The translations under genes were made by a program, and so were the position numbers. From Bremia lactucae (lineage: Eukaryota > Oomycota > Peronosporomycetes > Peronosporales > Peronosporaceae): a stretch of 36,257 nucleotides of DNA. The stretch is from positions 1,155,231-1,191,487 of the forward strand of contig NC_090627.1 of NCBI RefSeq assembly GCF_004359215.1, given 5' to 3'. The notes under the pieces are model-generated. The model worked only from the letters and a program-made list of their open reading frames with translations. It ran no database searches and was not told the origin of the DNA. Below are positions 8,407-18,500 of the stretch, one piece after another; within the stretch, counting starts at the first letter, position 1; each line of letters opens with the position of its first letter.

Positions 8407-10050
8407 ATGTCGGTTGACGAAGGAGGAAGCTTTCAAGCTCCTCAAGAAGGTTTCCACGCAACGGGTGAAATGTTTACGCATTTGAGTGATCTTGAATGGA
8501 GAGTGGTCGGACGTATGAGTTCGGCCGTATGCGGGCGAGCCGTAAGCACCAAATTGTTTGCTCTAAAAAGAGACGATCAACATGCGGCTATAGCCGAGTT
8601 CATTTAGCAAGAATTCGACGGGAACTAAGAGAAAGTAGCCTTGCTTCACCAGCAAGGCTCCCAACACGAAGACGTGTTAAGAGAATAGGTGCTCAACAGC
8701 TAGAACTGTTGAGACAGCAGCATTTACATGCTTCTAGCTGGCCGACGCTAGAAGCATCGACCCGAAAGCTTAAAAGACCGTCGAAGGCGACTCCCTTCTA
8801 AGATTGCTCGTCGAATTACACGATGCAATCGAAGCTCGCCGCATCAATGACGATGCTGCGAAAGTGAATTTTGGCATGTCCAACTTGGTCGGACGAGCCA
8901 AATCTTGGACCTTAGGGTTCAAGCCTTCTCGACCCGTTTGTGTTTGGGTCGTGAGGTCTTTACGACCCAGCTCAGGCAAACCTTTGAGCTGCACGTGCCG
9001 AATTTGGGGCTCGAGCAGAGCTCCTGGATTTAAAGCAGGGCAAGCGTAAACTTTACGCCTATGCCAAACATTCGCGATACCTAGCAAGTTGTATCGTTAG
9101 TCATCCAATTGGTGAGCAGACACACGTAACGGTGTTTATTAAGAGTCTTGCAGACGGTCCTGTCAAGGTCCACTTGTTTCTGCTCGAACCACAGACGCTT
9201 AATCAAGCGATCTCTGTAGCGGAACAAATGGACTTTAACCTGAATCAGGCTTTCGTCCTTTTTGTCGACTCTGATGCTTATCGTCCACATAGACGACACG
9301 AAAACGGAGGTGCAGGATCTAAGAACCTCTCGTAAGTGGAGATTTCGAATCCTCGCTCTTCAAGTTACAAATGATTGCAACGATGCAATCGTTGTCACAA
9401 GACAAAGAACTACGCCTATGAGTGTAGCGCCCCATGCTCGAAGCCTAGAAACTCTGAGCGAAACGGTCGACCTCCCGCTAGGAACAGCGGAGGACGCGGA
9501 TTCGACCCGTTACGAAACGAAGTCAGTAGGCGCGGAGCGTCCTACTGATCCAAAAACGTTCAAATAATTTGCCGATCTTTCGACGAAAAATGCTCCTCAC
9601 ACACTAATATTGTACGTAACTGCCCCAGGTGATAAGGTTAATCTCATCACCTCGAAAACTATCATGGCAAATAAATTGCCAATGTAACCCCTACTTTTTT
9701 GTGGGGCGTCAAACAATTTCTTTCGACGCAATTCGCTAGAATATTGCAGACTCAAATTCATTGAGCGCGATATACCTCTAACGAGGTTGACAGTGCGCCT
9801 AGCAACAGTCGCATCTGTAACAGTTAAGAAACGTGAAGTTGTATTCAATTCACGCTGAAGGGTACACAGTACGATGATGATCTCATCGTATTCGATTTGG
9901 ATGATACATTTGATGTCATCCTTGAAATACCGTGGCTCAGGAAGTACGAGTCATTCATAAATTGGCAGCATCAAGCCGTGACGATGCCTATCTCTGGCTC
10001 ATCATGTGGTCATCAGATGAAGGTCCTAGAGTGTTTACTAGCGTGTTGAT
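8407..10050 (+). pseudogene. Degenerate Gypsy gag-protease region
   Basis: The ATG at 8407 opens MSVDEGGSFQAPQEGF, 66 codons to a stop; later parts must be read in changing frames. Capsid-like text follows: FTTQLRQTFELHVPNLGLEQ (about 8955-9015), KLYAYAKHSRYLASCIV (about 9050-9095), THVTVFIKSLADGPVKV and PQTLNQAISVAEQMDFNLNQ (to about 9250). A zinc-knuckle remnant CNRCHKTKNYAYEC lies near 9385-9425, with the zinc-binding His changed to Asn. Next comes PLGTAEDADSTRYETKSVGA (about 9470-9540), homologous to the gag fragment at 27248-27652. A retropepsin C-terminal half with VFDLDDTFDVILEIPWLRKY is at about 9888-9950. Many stops rule out function. The segment is packed with hairpins. Confidence 0.75.
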
Positions 10051-10845
10051 ATCCTACGAGTAAGTGGGATGGCCTCACTTTTGAGTCAGTCGTTAGCACG
10101 ACTGCACAAGACCTCAGCGACAGCTCATCATTAGATTCTGATGGTTGTGCACAAGCACAGACAGCGTCAAAGTTCGAACACTTGAATAAGCTAGTGAATC
10201 GAAACAAGGATGCTTGCTTCAGAAGCAACATTCAAGAAAATTTAAAACGCCAGTTTATAAGAGACAGTGCAAAAGTCCTAGATCGACTGAAGAGTCGATC
10301 GTGAAGAAGGCTATCATTATCCAAAAGGTAAGGGACCGCAACACGTTGCATGTCGCTTCCCAAATGAAAATTTGTTGTCCTCTTTAGGGCAACTTAATTT
10401 GTTAGCTGGAACGACTAACATACAAAAAATGTAAGGGAGTAAACTTCCCCTTTCACTCGTTTCGTGTTGTCGACACAACACGGACAGGGACCATCCTGTC
10501 TAACGAGAAGACCGATGAAATTTAAACCTTGCGCGGGTTCGTTTCTCAAACTTAACGAGAATCGCGTTAAGTATTTGAAGTCAGGCTTTGCGTTCAATGT
10601 CTTTGACATTGCGAATAAACGCGCTCCAGGCTTGTATCAACGTGATTTTTCTCACTTGTTGTTGCCACTATACCATCGATGCTTAAGAAAAGCATCGAGA
10701 TAAGGAAGTTTTTCAGCGCAAAAGTTCTTTGCCCTGGGATCAAGGCCATGTACCTTTCTCGCAGTAAATAAAGGATATTTATTGTGAGGAGTTGTCTCTC
10801 CAGACAAGCTACTGACTAGCCGTTCGGGCAAAAGCCACGGCTTTT
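8637..10845. repeat. Array of short perfect inverted repeats (hairpins), right cluster
   Basis: Perfect arms unless noted: 8637-8659 (AGCCTTGCT, 9 bp), 8663-8678 (6), 8692-8713 (CTCAACAG, 8), 8728-8757 (ATGCTTCTAGC, 11), 8870-8902 (TTTGGC plus inner GTCC, symmetric internal loop), 8945-8969 (TGGGTCGT, 8; its left arm can also pair with 8930-8935), 9044-9058 (7, 1-nt loop), 9378-9394 (CAACGAT, 7), 9523-9548 (TCAGTAGG, 8), 9627-9652 (7), 9870-9890 (TACGATGA, 8), 10087-10104 (7), 10281-10300 (GATCGACT, 8), 10463-10482 (CGTGTTGT, 8), 10550-10572 (ACTTAACG, 8), 10595-10611 (CAATGTC, 7), 10676-10698 (TCGATGCTT, 9) and 10830-10845 (AAAAGCC, 7). Spacing is about 20-200 bp. Confidence 0.85.
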
Positions 10846-11119
10846 TCTCAGGGGCAAGACGAGACATTTTATTGTCTACGCTCCACTGAAGCAGGAGTAC
10901 GATGGCTTACGACATCGTCATCACCACGCACAGAGACAAGTGCGGGTGACGGCACGGGAGACGAAGCTGGCCATGAGGAATCATCCTCATCGTCTGAACC
11001 AAACATGCTATACCAAACGCTATTGCAAATCTATCCGATTGATCCCCCTCATTTGAAGGCTCATAGTCAGCAGCCTGACGACGATCAGGTGACTGTTCTG
11101 CTCTCCCCAAGTCGGCCAT
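10051..11119. other. Retroelement-derived DNA without a recognisable gene
   Basis: Hairpin-rich sequence continues to about 10845, with only short frames. A minus-strand ATG near 11009 opens a short acidic frame (MFGSDDEDDSSWPASSPVPS) that stops near 10868. Another minus-strand frame begins MADLGRAEQSPDRRQAADYE at the gap edge. Both have the look of a disordered Gag N-terminus, but neither shows a domain. The stretch ends in the assembly gap. Confidence 0.4.
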
Positions 11120-11219
11120 NNNNNNNNNNNNNNNNNNNNNNNNNNNNNNNNNNNNNNNNNNNNNNNNNNNNNNNNNNNNNNNNNNNNNNNNNNNNNNNNN
11201 NNNNNNNNNNNNNNNNNNN
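11120..11219. other. Assembly gap (100 N)
   Basis: Exactly 100 N bases, the usual placeholder for a gap of unknown size. Retroelement sequence lies on the left and the 3' flank of a host gene on the right, so the distance and even the adjacency of the two regions depend on scaffolding. Any frame crossing it is meaningless. Confidence 0.99.
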
Positions 11220-11382
11220 CCGAAATGATAGTAGGGGATTTTAAAAAAACATTTTGATTTTCGTAATTTAATAAAAACATTTAAAAGCCAAGGTGTTTTT
11301 GTACTATCCGAACGTTTGTACACAGAAAACCAAGAGCGTTTCCAAATTTGTGCCACTTTTATCGTTGACTTGCACTTTGGTT

Positions 11383-13545
11383 TTAACGTCCAGAAGTTTT
11401 CCAGTCATTCACCTCTTGATTTGGGATCGCACCACGACAGACTTCCGCAAAATTATGAGCACACCCCTTGTCAAAAGGATTGTAAAATTCATCCATTCGA
11501 GTCTTCAAGTACGGATACTTGTCTTTGTTAAACACTTCATTCGTTGTTAAATTTCGACTCACGTTGCGTAATTGAATCAGTAGCAATGTTGCGGTCGGTA
11601 CACCAAAAATCACGGCACAAAGTAGCAAGAAAATATGAATACTATGTAACAGCACCGTCGATGATTCTTTGTGAAACTTCCCCGCAAGTGTCCAATTGGG
11701 CGGTTCTAACCATTGCCACGACCATACAATCAAGTCATTGTATCCATCACCTTTGTTTGAAGCAGGATAGAGTGGTAAATAACCCAGCAAAATACTAAAT
11801 GAAATCCATCCAATGGTCAAGCAAAAACATGACAATGCCACGAGGAAGACGAGAAAAGTGCGGTGATTCCCAATACCCACGCAATTATTAATCCAAGGAC
11901 AATGGTGGTCAAAACGATAGACACAGCGTCTACACGCGGAGCAATGCTTTGATCGCTGAGGCTTTGGCGTCACACACGTTGGACACGGCACATTATTCTC
12001 TTCTGTAGCCAAGAGTTCATACGCAGGCCGAGTCGTATGTGGCACATATCCCGGATCTTTCACGTATACGTATATGTACAGGATACATGTGATAGTCAAA
12101 CCGACAAGCATCATTGCTTGATATTGTTCCGTGTATCGTGTGTCTTGAGGTTGTAGACATGGCACGGCAAATGTGAGTGATAAGAACGCGGTCGTGAAGA
12201 CCATTCCAAAGAAAAAGACGACGGACGCGCCTTGGTGTGAAGCTCGCGCTACGAATCGATCCGAAGCACCTGCTTTTAATGCACGCGCCGTATCAAAGTG
12301 AGCCCCTTGGCGTGCAATGTCCATGGCTGTTCGGCCATGTTTATCCTTGGCATGCACAGGAGCGCCTTCGACTACGAGTTGTTTTGATAAGAAAGCGTCT
12401 CCAAGAGCACTCGCAATCATAAGAGGCGTTTGTTTCTCGGAATCACAGAGTTTCTGGTTGGCACCATACCCGACTAAGAGCATTGCAGTGTATTGAAAGC
12501 CTTCAAATACAGCCCAATGTAAAGCAGTGGCACCGCGGCTATCTCTCTGATTGACATTCGCGCCACGAGAGACCAAGAGACTCACCAATGCCGCATTGCC
12601 AGTACTTGCAGCATAGTGCATGGCTGTCATTCCTGACGAGTTCCGTGCATCGAACGACGCTCCAGCATCAAGCAATGTCGTCGCACATGCCACGGATGTA
12701 CAGAGCATCAAAGCCGTAGCCTGGTGTTTTGAGTCTCCACACCGACTATCGAGGAGATTCTGAAGTGTATTGCGTGTAAAATCCTCGTGCTCGTGCTCTT
12801 GGGTCTCGGTACTTGCATTACTATTAATCTCTTCATCCAGTCTTGCCACGTTTTCGTGATTCGAGACGCTTTCCGAGTCTCGAATTGTCTGTCTCGTAGG
12901 CATGTGTGGCTTTATTCGATAGTGCGTGTCTCGTTCGTTTGAAAGGTACTTGGTTGCCACTGATATTAAGTAGGATACGACCATTGGGTAGTCGTACAAG
13001 ACTGCAAGATGCAGTGCATTCATCTGATGCCGAGCTTCATAGACTGTCAATAGACGGTAGACACGCTGAGCCACACGGCGTCTTGTACTGTCCGCAATAG
13101 CTCGTTCCGTACGCATTTCTTCATTTGTTGATTCCTGGCGCTCAGCAGTTTGCATAGCTTTGCTAATGACCATCTCAATGGCGCTCTGAGCTTGGTAATA
13201 GTCGCCTTTTACACACGCGGAGCCAAGGACTTTTGCAGGAGACGCAAAAAAAGCGCATTCGCTCTCCGTAGCTTCCTCGTCTTCACTTTGAGGTTCATTC
13301 TCATCTTGCTCGGATATTCTTCCGGATACACTCAACGAGTGAGACGGAGCTAGTGCTTTCAGACCATCTTTAAGGTCGTCAGTTTTTCGAAAAGGCGAAA
13401 AGACTGAGTTCGATGGCGACGACGCCGCGTAGCCTGGAGATAATAGTGGTGCTCCTGAACTCGAGCTTGAGCGTGATCGAGGTGCAGAAGTACTAATTAA
13501 AGGAGTCAATTCCGTGGCCACCTCGTCCTTGGACGGGACTCGCAT
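11383..13545 (-). CDS. Ankyrin-repeat DHHC protein S-acyltransferase (palmitoyltransferase)
   Basis: A 720-residue protein from an ATG at 13545. The first 130 residues are Ser/Glu-rich and probably disordered. Ankyrin repeats span about 165-430, with typical text such as GMTAMHYAASTGNAALVSLL and GATALHWAVFEGFQYTAMLL. Four hydrophobic segments follow: VVFFFGMVFTTAFLSLTFAV, MMLVGLTITCILYIYVYV, FLVFLVALSCFCLTIGW and IHIFLLLCAVIFGVPTATLL. Between the second and third lies the cysteine-rich domain (CPTC, HCSACRRC) with DHHCPWINNCVGIGNH; D546-C549 is the catalytic DHHC. This matches the HIP14/Akr1 subfamily: the enzyme transfers palmitate to cysteines of membrane proteins, and ankyrin repeats recruit substrates, probably at Golgi or vesicle membranes. 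It shares a 160-bp divergent promoter with the aminotransferase gene. No intron is needed. Confidence 0.95.
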   Translation of the reverse strand: MRVPSKDEVATELTPLISTSAPRSRSSSSSGAPLLSPGYAASSPSNSVFSPFRKTDDLKDGLKALAPSHSLSVSGRISEQDENEPQSEDEEATESECAFFASPAKVLGSACVKGDYYQAQSAIEMVISKAMQTAERQESTNEEMRTERAIADSTRRRVAQRVYRLLTVYEARHQMNALHLAVLYDYPMVVSYLISVATKYLSNERDTHYRIKPHMPTRQTIRDSESVSNHENVARLDEEINSNASTETQEHEHEDFTRNTLQNLLDSRCGDSKHQATALMLCTSVACATTLLDAGASFDARNSSGMTAMHYAASTGNAALVSLLVSRGANVNQRDSRGATALHWAVFEGFQYTAMLLVGYGANQKLCDSEKQTPLMIASALGDAFLSKQLVVEGAPVHAKDKHGRTAMDIARQGAHFDTARALKAGASDRFVARASHQGASVVFFFGMVFTTAFLSLTFAVPCLQPQDTRYTEQYQAMMLVGLTITCILYIYVYVKDPGYVPHTTRPAYELLATEENNVPCPTCVTPKPQRSKHCSACRRCVYRFDHHCPWINNCVGIGNHRTFLVFLVALSCFCLTIGWISFSILLGYLPLYPASNKGDGYNDLIVWSWQWLEPPNWTLAGKFHKESSTVLLHSIHIFLLLCAVIFGVPTATLLLIQLRNVSRNLTTNEVFNKDKYPYLKTRMDEFYNPFDKGCAHNFAEVCRGAIPNQEVNDWKTSGR

Positions 13546-13705
13546 TGCGTCACTATTGGCTCGAAAGTGTCTATTTGTGGCATTTTTTAGAGGATCCCGA
13601 TGGCTTTAAAATACACCATTAAGCAGACGTCACTCTTTCAAGTCATTCTATGGAGGGAATCATGTGAAGAATCATTACAAAATCGAATTCAAAGCCAAGG
13701 ATCTC
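13546..13705. promoter_or_regulatory. Divergent promoter between DHHC and aminotransferase genes
   Basis: Only 160 bp separate the two start codons, so both promoters must lie here or overlap the coding regions. A CCAAT element (ATTGG on the plus strand) is seen near 13555. I saw no clear oomycete initiator motif. Confidence 0.5.
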
Positions 13706-14806
13706 ATGGCTTCGTCTTCCTCTTCTTCCGCTGTGTGGGACTCGGCCACGCAGACCTTCCATGGTGGTCAGGACTGGAAGTTCTTGTCCAATTTTAAGGA
13801 AGATTTTAGTGTGACGACGAATGCATTGGGTACGCCCAAGAAGGCACTAGAGGCTGCAACGCAGGCGATGAAGACGATACATCACTACCCGCCAGCGGAC
13901 TTTCAGCCCGCTAGTAGCCATTTGGCTGAATTTCTCTGGCCTACGACCTGGGAAGAAAATCTCCCGCTATTACTTATGGGAAACGGTGCAAGTGAACTCA
14001 TCGATTTGGTGATTCGGAGCGTACAGCCTGGTGGCTGGCGACCTGGAGGCACTGTGACCCAATATAAAGAGTATGAGCGCTCTAGCACGGCCGACGGCCG
14101 TAAAACACTTGCATGGAACGATCCTACTGCAGCTTTGACCTGCGTTGTGAATCCAACCAACCCCACGGGTGACTATATGAATGTCAATGACATGAAGACC
14201 TACATTGAGACGTACTGTCCCGACAACCACACGATTATCATTGACGAGAGTATGCAGCCATGGATTGGTCCCCAATGGCGTCATGACTCGCTAATTCATC
14301 AACGTGAATGGGTTCAAAACCTCAGCGAAACCCGCCATATTAATGTGTGGGTCATGACAAGTTGGACAAAAATTTGGTCTTGCACGGGGCTTCGGATTGG
14401 TAGTGTGGTCGCCCCTACGCCTCAACATGCTGCTAAAATTAAACGCAAGCAGGTTCCTTGGTCGGTCAATTCAATGGCATTGGCTTTTGTATCCGCTGTA
14501 GTCAAGGACGAGGCGTACCTTCAAGAGACGTGGAATTTGACGTCCAAGTGGCGTGCCCACACTGTGGAACATTTGACTCGGCAATTTCCCTCGTGGGAAT
14601 TCTTTGGCAAGCCATTTCTGTCGTGGATCTGGGTGGATACTAAGTCCGAGGCGATATGTGAAGAGGCCTGTAAGCTGGCGAAGGAACACGGCGTGCCGGT
14701 GCGTAGCGGAAAGCCTGGGTATCATCTCGCCACATTTTTGCGCATTGCCGTACGCAGTCCCGAGCTAACGGATGTGTTACTTCAGGCGTGGAAGTTACTT
14801 CAGTAA
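13706..14806 (+). CDS. PLP-dependent aminotransferase class I/II (HisC/CobD-like)
   Basis: A 366-residue protein from ATG 13706; the frame extends 14 codons upstream only from a GTG, so the ATG (MASSSSSSAVW) is preferred. It has the fold-type I signatures: LLMGNGASELIDLVIRS (about 90-106), CVVNPTNPTGDYMN (about 148), TIIIDESMQPWIG with the pyridine-binding Asp near 180, and SWTKIWSCTGLRIGSVV with the Schiff-base Lys at 222. A C-terminal LRIAVRSPE holds the Arg that usually binds the substrate carboxylate. The nearest known families are histidinol-phosphate aminotransferase and threonine-phosphate decarboxylase (CobD-like); the substrate cannot be read from sequence. There is no obvious targeting peptide, so it is probably cytosolic. 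It converges on the MED28 gene with 67 bp between stop codons. Confidence 0.88.
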   Translation: MASSSSSSAVWDSATQTFHGGQDWKFLSNFKEDFSVTTNALGTPKKALEAATQAMKTIHHYPPADFQPASSHLAEFLWPTTWEENLPLLLMGNGASELIDLVIRSVQPGGWRPGGTVTQYKEYERSSTADGRKTLAWNDPTAALTCVVNPTNPTGDYMNVNDMKTYIETYCPDNHTIIIDESMQPWIGPQWRHDSLIHQREWVQNLSETRHINVWVMTSWTKIWSCTGLRIGSVVAPTPQHAAKIKRKQVPWSVNSMALAFVSAVVKDEAYLQETWNLTSKWRAHTVEHLTRQFPSWEFFGKPFLSWIWVDTKSEAICEEACKLAKEHGVPVRSGKPGYHLATFLRIAVRSPELTDVLLQAWKLLQ

Positions 14807-14873
14807 AATGGTGTTGCCACCTTCATATATACGAAGCAAATGTTTGTTTTTAAATTCGTAGCTTAGTCAGGCA

Positions 14874-15335
14874 TTATTCTCTGTCAGGTGACAGTCGATG
14901 GTCTAATCGTTTAAATTTACCCTCCCAACCGCGCACTACGTCTGTATACTTTTCAATCAGGTCATTCTTCTCTGCCAACTCCGCTTCGAGATTGATAATC
15001 TCCAGCTCGAGGTCGCTTTGGTGCTGCAATTTTCCCGACCTCGAGGTGACAGGTGTGCCAGTCGAATCAAGACTGGTGGAGGAGAAATCACTAATTGTAT
15101 CGTTCAAAAAGAGTTGTTCTAGCTGCTTTGCATAAAAGAAAAACTTCTCGAGACGCGCACTGATCTCCGCTGTGTCAGCTGCGTCACGCACTGGGTTGAA
15201 GCGGCAGTGTGGAGGGTACTGAATAGGTGGGCACACTATTTCCAGGCAGCTAGCGAACGCAGCATTCATCTCTGACAGTGCTTTTTCACCTGGAGAGGCT
15301 GGGGTCAATGCGTCTTGTTCAGCTTCGACCTTCAT
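14874..15335 (-). CDS. MED28: Mediator complex subunit 28 (MED28-like)
   Basis: A 153-residue protein from the ATG at 15335-15333; an upstream GTG in the same frame (15374) is unlikely to be used. Three blocks appear in the order known for MED28: a short helix MNAAFASCLEIV (from residue 23), a helix EISARLEKFFFYAKQLEQLF, and a coiled coil ELEIINLEAELAEKNDLIEK running into YTDVVRGWEGKFKRLDHR. The pattern Glu/Ala-rich helix, FF...LEQLFL, then LxxELxxKDxLIxKY matches animal MED28. In the Mediator head this subunit helps connect transcription factors to RNA polymerase II. It is head-to-head with BRCA2 across 182 bp. The sequence is short and divergent, so the call rests on pattern rather than long identity. 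Confidence 0.72.
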   Translation of the reverse strand: MKVEAEQDALTPASPGEKALSEMNAAFASCLEIVCPPIQYPPHCRFNPVRDAADTAEISARLEKFFFYAKQLEQLFLNDTISDFSSTSLDSTGTPVTSRSGKLQHQSDLELEIINLEAELAEKNDLIEKYTDVVRGWEGKFKRLDHRLSPDRE

Positions 15336-15517
15336 ATCGTAAGTTTTTGAAAAAATGGTACTGTCCGAATACACGTATACAATAGATTACCGAAATATCT
15401 CGTAAATCACACAACAAAATATTTTATATTTTCCTCGTTGCGTAAAAGAACATTGAGCGTGGCCTTTGAAAGTTTATGTGGTCCACATGAATTGTTAAAG
15501 TTTAATTGCAGTTCAGA
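15336..15517. promoter_or_regulatory. Divergent promoter between MED28 and BRCA2 genes
   Basis: A 182-bp AT-rich spacer between two ATG codons on opposite strands. It should drive both genes. No TATA box in a convincing place and no clear initiator motif are visible. Confidence 0.5.
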
Positions 15518-18500
15518 ATGCAGGTCAACCGCACTGCCGCCGCTTGTACGTGGCGCGAGGCGTTTGGCGAGCTGCTCGTGCTCGACCAGGACTTCGATAC
15601 TGCAATGCAAATAATGATATCCCAGGACGATAAGGTGGCCCAGTTGTCGCTGGAGGAATCGCAACAGACACGAAGCAAACACACAAAACAGACAAAAGGC
15701 GAAAGCCGGAGCCCGAACCGCAAGCGACGATGTATTGACCTTAAAGACACATCACGTCCAAAATCACCTCCGTATCCATCTCCATGTATACATTTAGCAG
15801 CACCGACTCGAGTAGGTATTCGATTGAATGACACGCTGGCCGCGGATAGATTGATTGGTGTTTATGATAGCCGCGTTGATATTGCTGCTAACAGAACCAG
15901 TACCCAGTGCTCTAAAAATGTTGCAAGCAATCATTTACCGACCATCGCTGAGTCTGACAAGAAGGTATCGATTTCGGAGACGAAACTCGATGAAATGCTG
16001 ATGCAACAAGACAGTTTTCGGGACAGTTTTCAGGCATCAGTATCAGCAAATACCATGTTGAATTCCACCTTCAAACAACATGACGCCAGCTTCAAGATTG
16101 GTTATCGTGGAGAAGGGAAAACTGGCTCTAATGCCGATATACATGGTGCTGATTCTCGTGACGGCACCGTTACGAAATCCGTGACAAGCCTCTTTTGCAC
16201 AGGATCTGGCAAGCCGGTTCCGATTTCGAAGACTACATTGAATGCATACGAAAAGCAGATGCAATTCGACGATTCGAACCAATTCGTCTTTTTTAACGCA
16301 GCATTAGCAGCCACATCCAAACAGCTTGAAGCCGGCTTACAGAGTACTTGTGGTGGTAATGGGCAGACCGGCGTCAATGCAGATGTGGATGTATCTGGCC
16401 ATGATAAAAGTGCTGAAAAGAAATCCGTAACAAGTCTTTTTTCCACAGGATCTGGCAAGCAGATCTCGATTTCGAAGAGTAAATTGGATACATACAATAG
16501 ACAGTTGTTTCACGAAGATAACGAGACCGTGAGCGCCGGGAAAATTCATGATTTTAATCAGATTGGCTTTCGCATGATTAATGATTGCTCTACTTACAGT
16601 AATCTTTGTAATAAGTTATCAAGCGCTATTGAAATTGTCGGCAATCCAGATGTCGACCAAGCTGTAAACAGAGCGGTTGATGATACAACCAACGATCGCA
16701 CAACATTGACGGTAGGTTCCAATTTAAAGGAGAATTTTTTATCACATAGGCTGCCCACATCCAAAGACAAGTTTCACGTCATAACGAAATTAAGTGGCAG
16801 CAGCACGAAAAAGGTTCAGCTAAAGTTTGAGAAAAGTGCAGGTCATGCAGATGATGCGCTCTTGTCGGGTCGTCAAAGAGACACTAGGAGAAGAGCTCTT
16901 CGTGATTACAATACAAGTGAAAGGTCAATGGATCGACGCGCTGATTTCAACAAATTTACTGCTTTAGGTCTCAAAGCTGAATCATCACATTATCTACCAG
17001 ATGCTGTCAGTGGTGATAAGGAAAACATCTCCCCTGAAGATATGCTGGCTCGTAAGGTCACTAAAGTACAAACGCCAATCACATTGCGATCGTCCATGAG
17101 GCCGAAGCAATTGAGCTCGAGACCAGTCTTCCATCAAGCTACAAGACAGCAAAAGAAGGTGAAGTCTCAGTCTCGCCCAAAATTAGCCAGCTCAAGGCAA
17201 TTTCATCCACCGCTTGCCAGCAAAAGCTTAAGCACCAGCGATCCGAAATGTTCTACCGAAGAAAGAGGTCCATTAACAGCACAAAGGAGCAAAAAGCAAA
17301 AAATTACTGCAATCCAACCTTTTATATACAAAGAAGCAATGAAAATTTCGTTGGCAGCTTTAAATGAGCTTTACGGCGACCGTCGTTTCGTGACTGAGGA
17401 TCATGAGCTGGCACGAATGCAAGTATTGGACTCGATCACAGCAGAAAATGCCTTGATGGTATGTTTTGGGCAAGATAGCACAACACTTTGCTTACTGAAT
17501 GGTACGCACGATACCTCATTGTTCATTGCCCCGCATGAGCTTTACCGCCAACTTATAGCAGAAAATCTTCTTCTGAAAGAGAAAGGAGCAACGATGGTGT
17601 GGTTTTTAAATCATTTTCGCTGGATTGTGTGGAAATTGGCTTCGATAGAGAGAGCCTATCCTCGCCTATTGCTGACACAGTATCTAACGAAAGGCCAACT
17701 TTTGAAACAGATGACTTATCGGTATCGGCGAGATTTAAACAATGCAGAATGCTCGATTCTAAAAAAAGTCCTGCAGCGAGATGCAAGCAGTTTGAGCTGT
17801 ATGGTTCTTTGCATCGCTGGAGTGCTGCCATTTCCTGCTTGTAGCCAAAAAGGTGTCGATCAGGAACTCCCTCCGTTTTGGAATTTGGCTGTCGTTCTAA
17901 CAGATGGTTGGTACTCCTTGTATGCTGTTCCTGATGCACCTCTTGCAGCTGTCTTATGGAAGCTTCATACAAAGTCCATTCTTGTTGGGACAAAAATCGT
18001 AACGTGGAATGCAACGCTGCGAAATTCAACAGAGGGTATTGATCCACTCGAGTGCGCTATTGTTCGTGAATCAAAGTGGAAAAATCCTTTGCTGGCTACC
18101 GAAGAGATGACACTGTGGCCATATCTACAATTACGCTATAATAGCACGCGTCGTGTCCGATTTAATACGCGCTTAGGAGTGGAAAAGCTGCATTGCGTGA
18201 CTCCAATCAACTTACGCCATCGAAACCAAGAGTCGCAAGTTTCTTTTTCGTTACTTAAAAGTGTTCCATTAAAGAGTTTAGAAATTGGCGGTGGCATGAT
18301 TCGCTCTGTTCGAATCCGTGTAATTCGCGTATCTCCTATCCTCCACCTTCAGTCGAAGGAATGGACGTTGGGGCCGCGAATCCTTAGCGAGGAGCAGCTA
18401 TCGCTGTATTTTCAACTACGATCTGAGTATGCTCGAGCGGCTCGACAGAAAAATTGTCGACAAGCTGACAATGACAGTTTAATGGACAACCGGTTGGATG

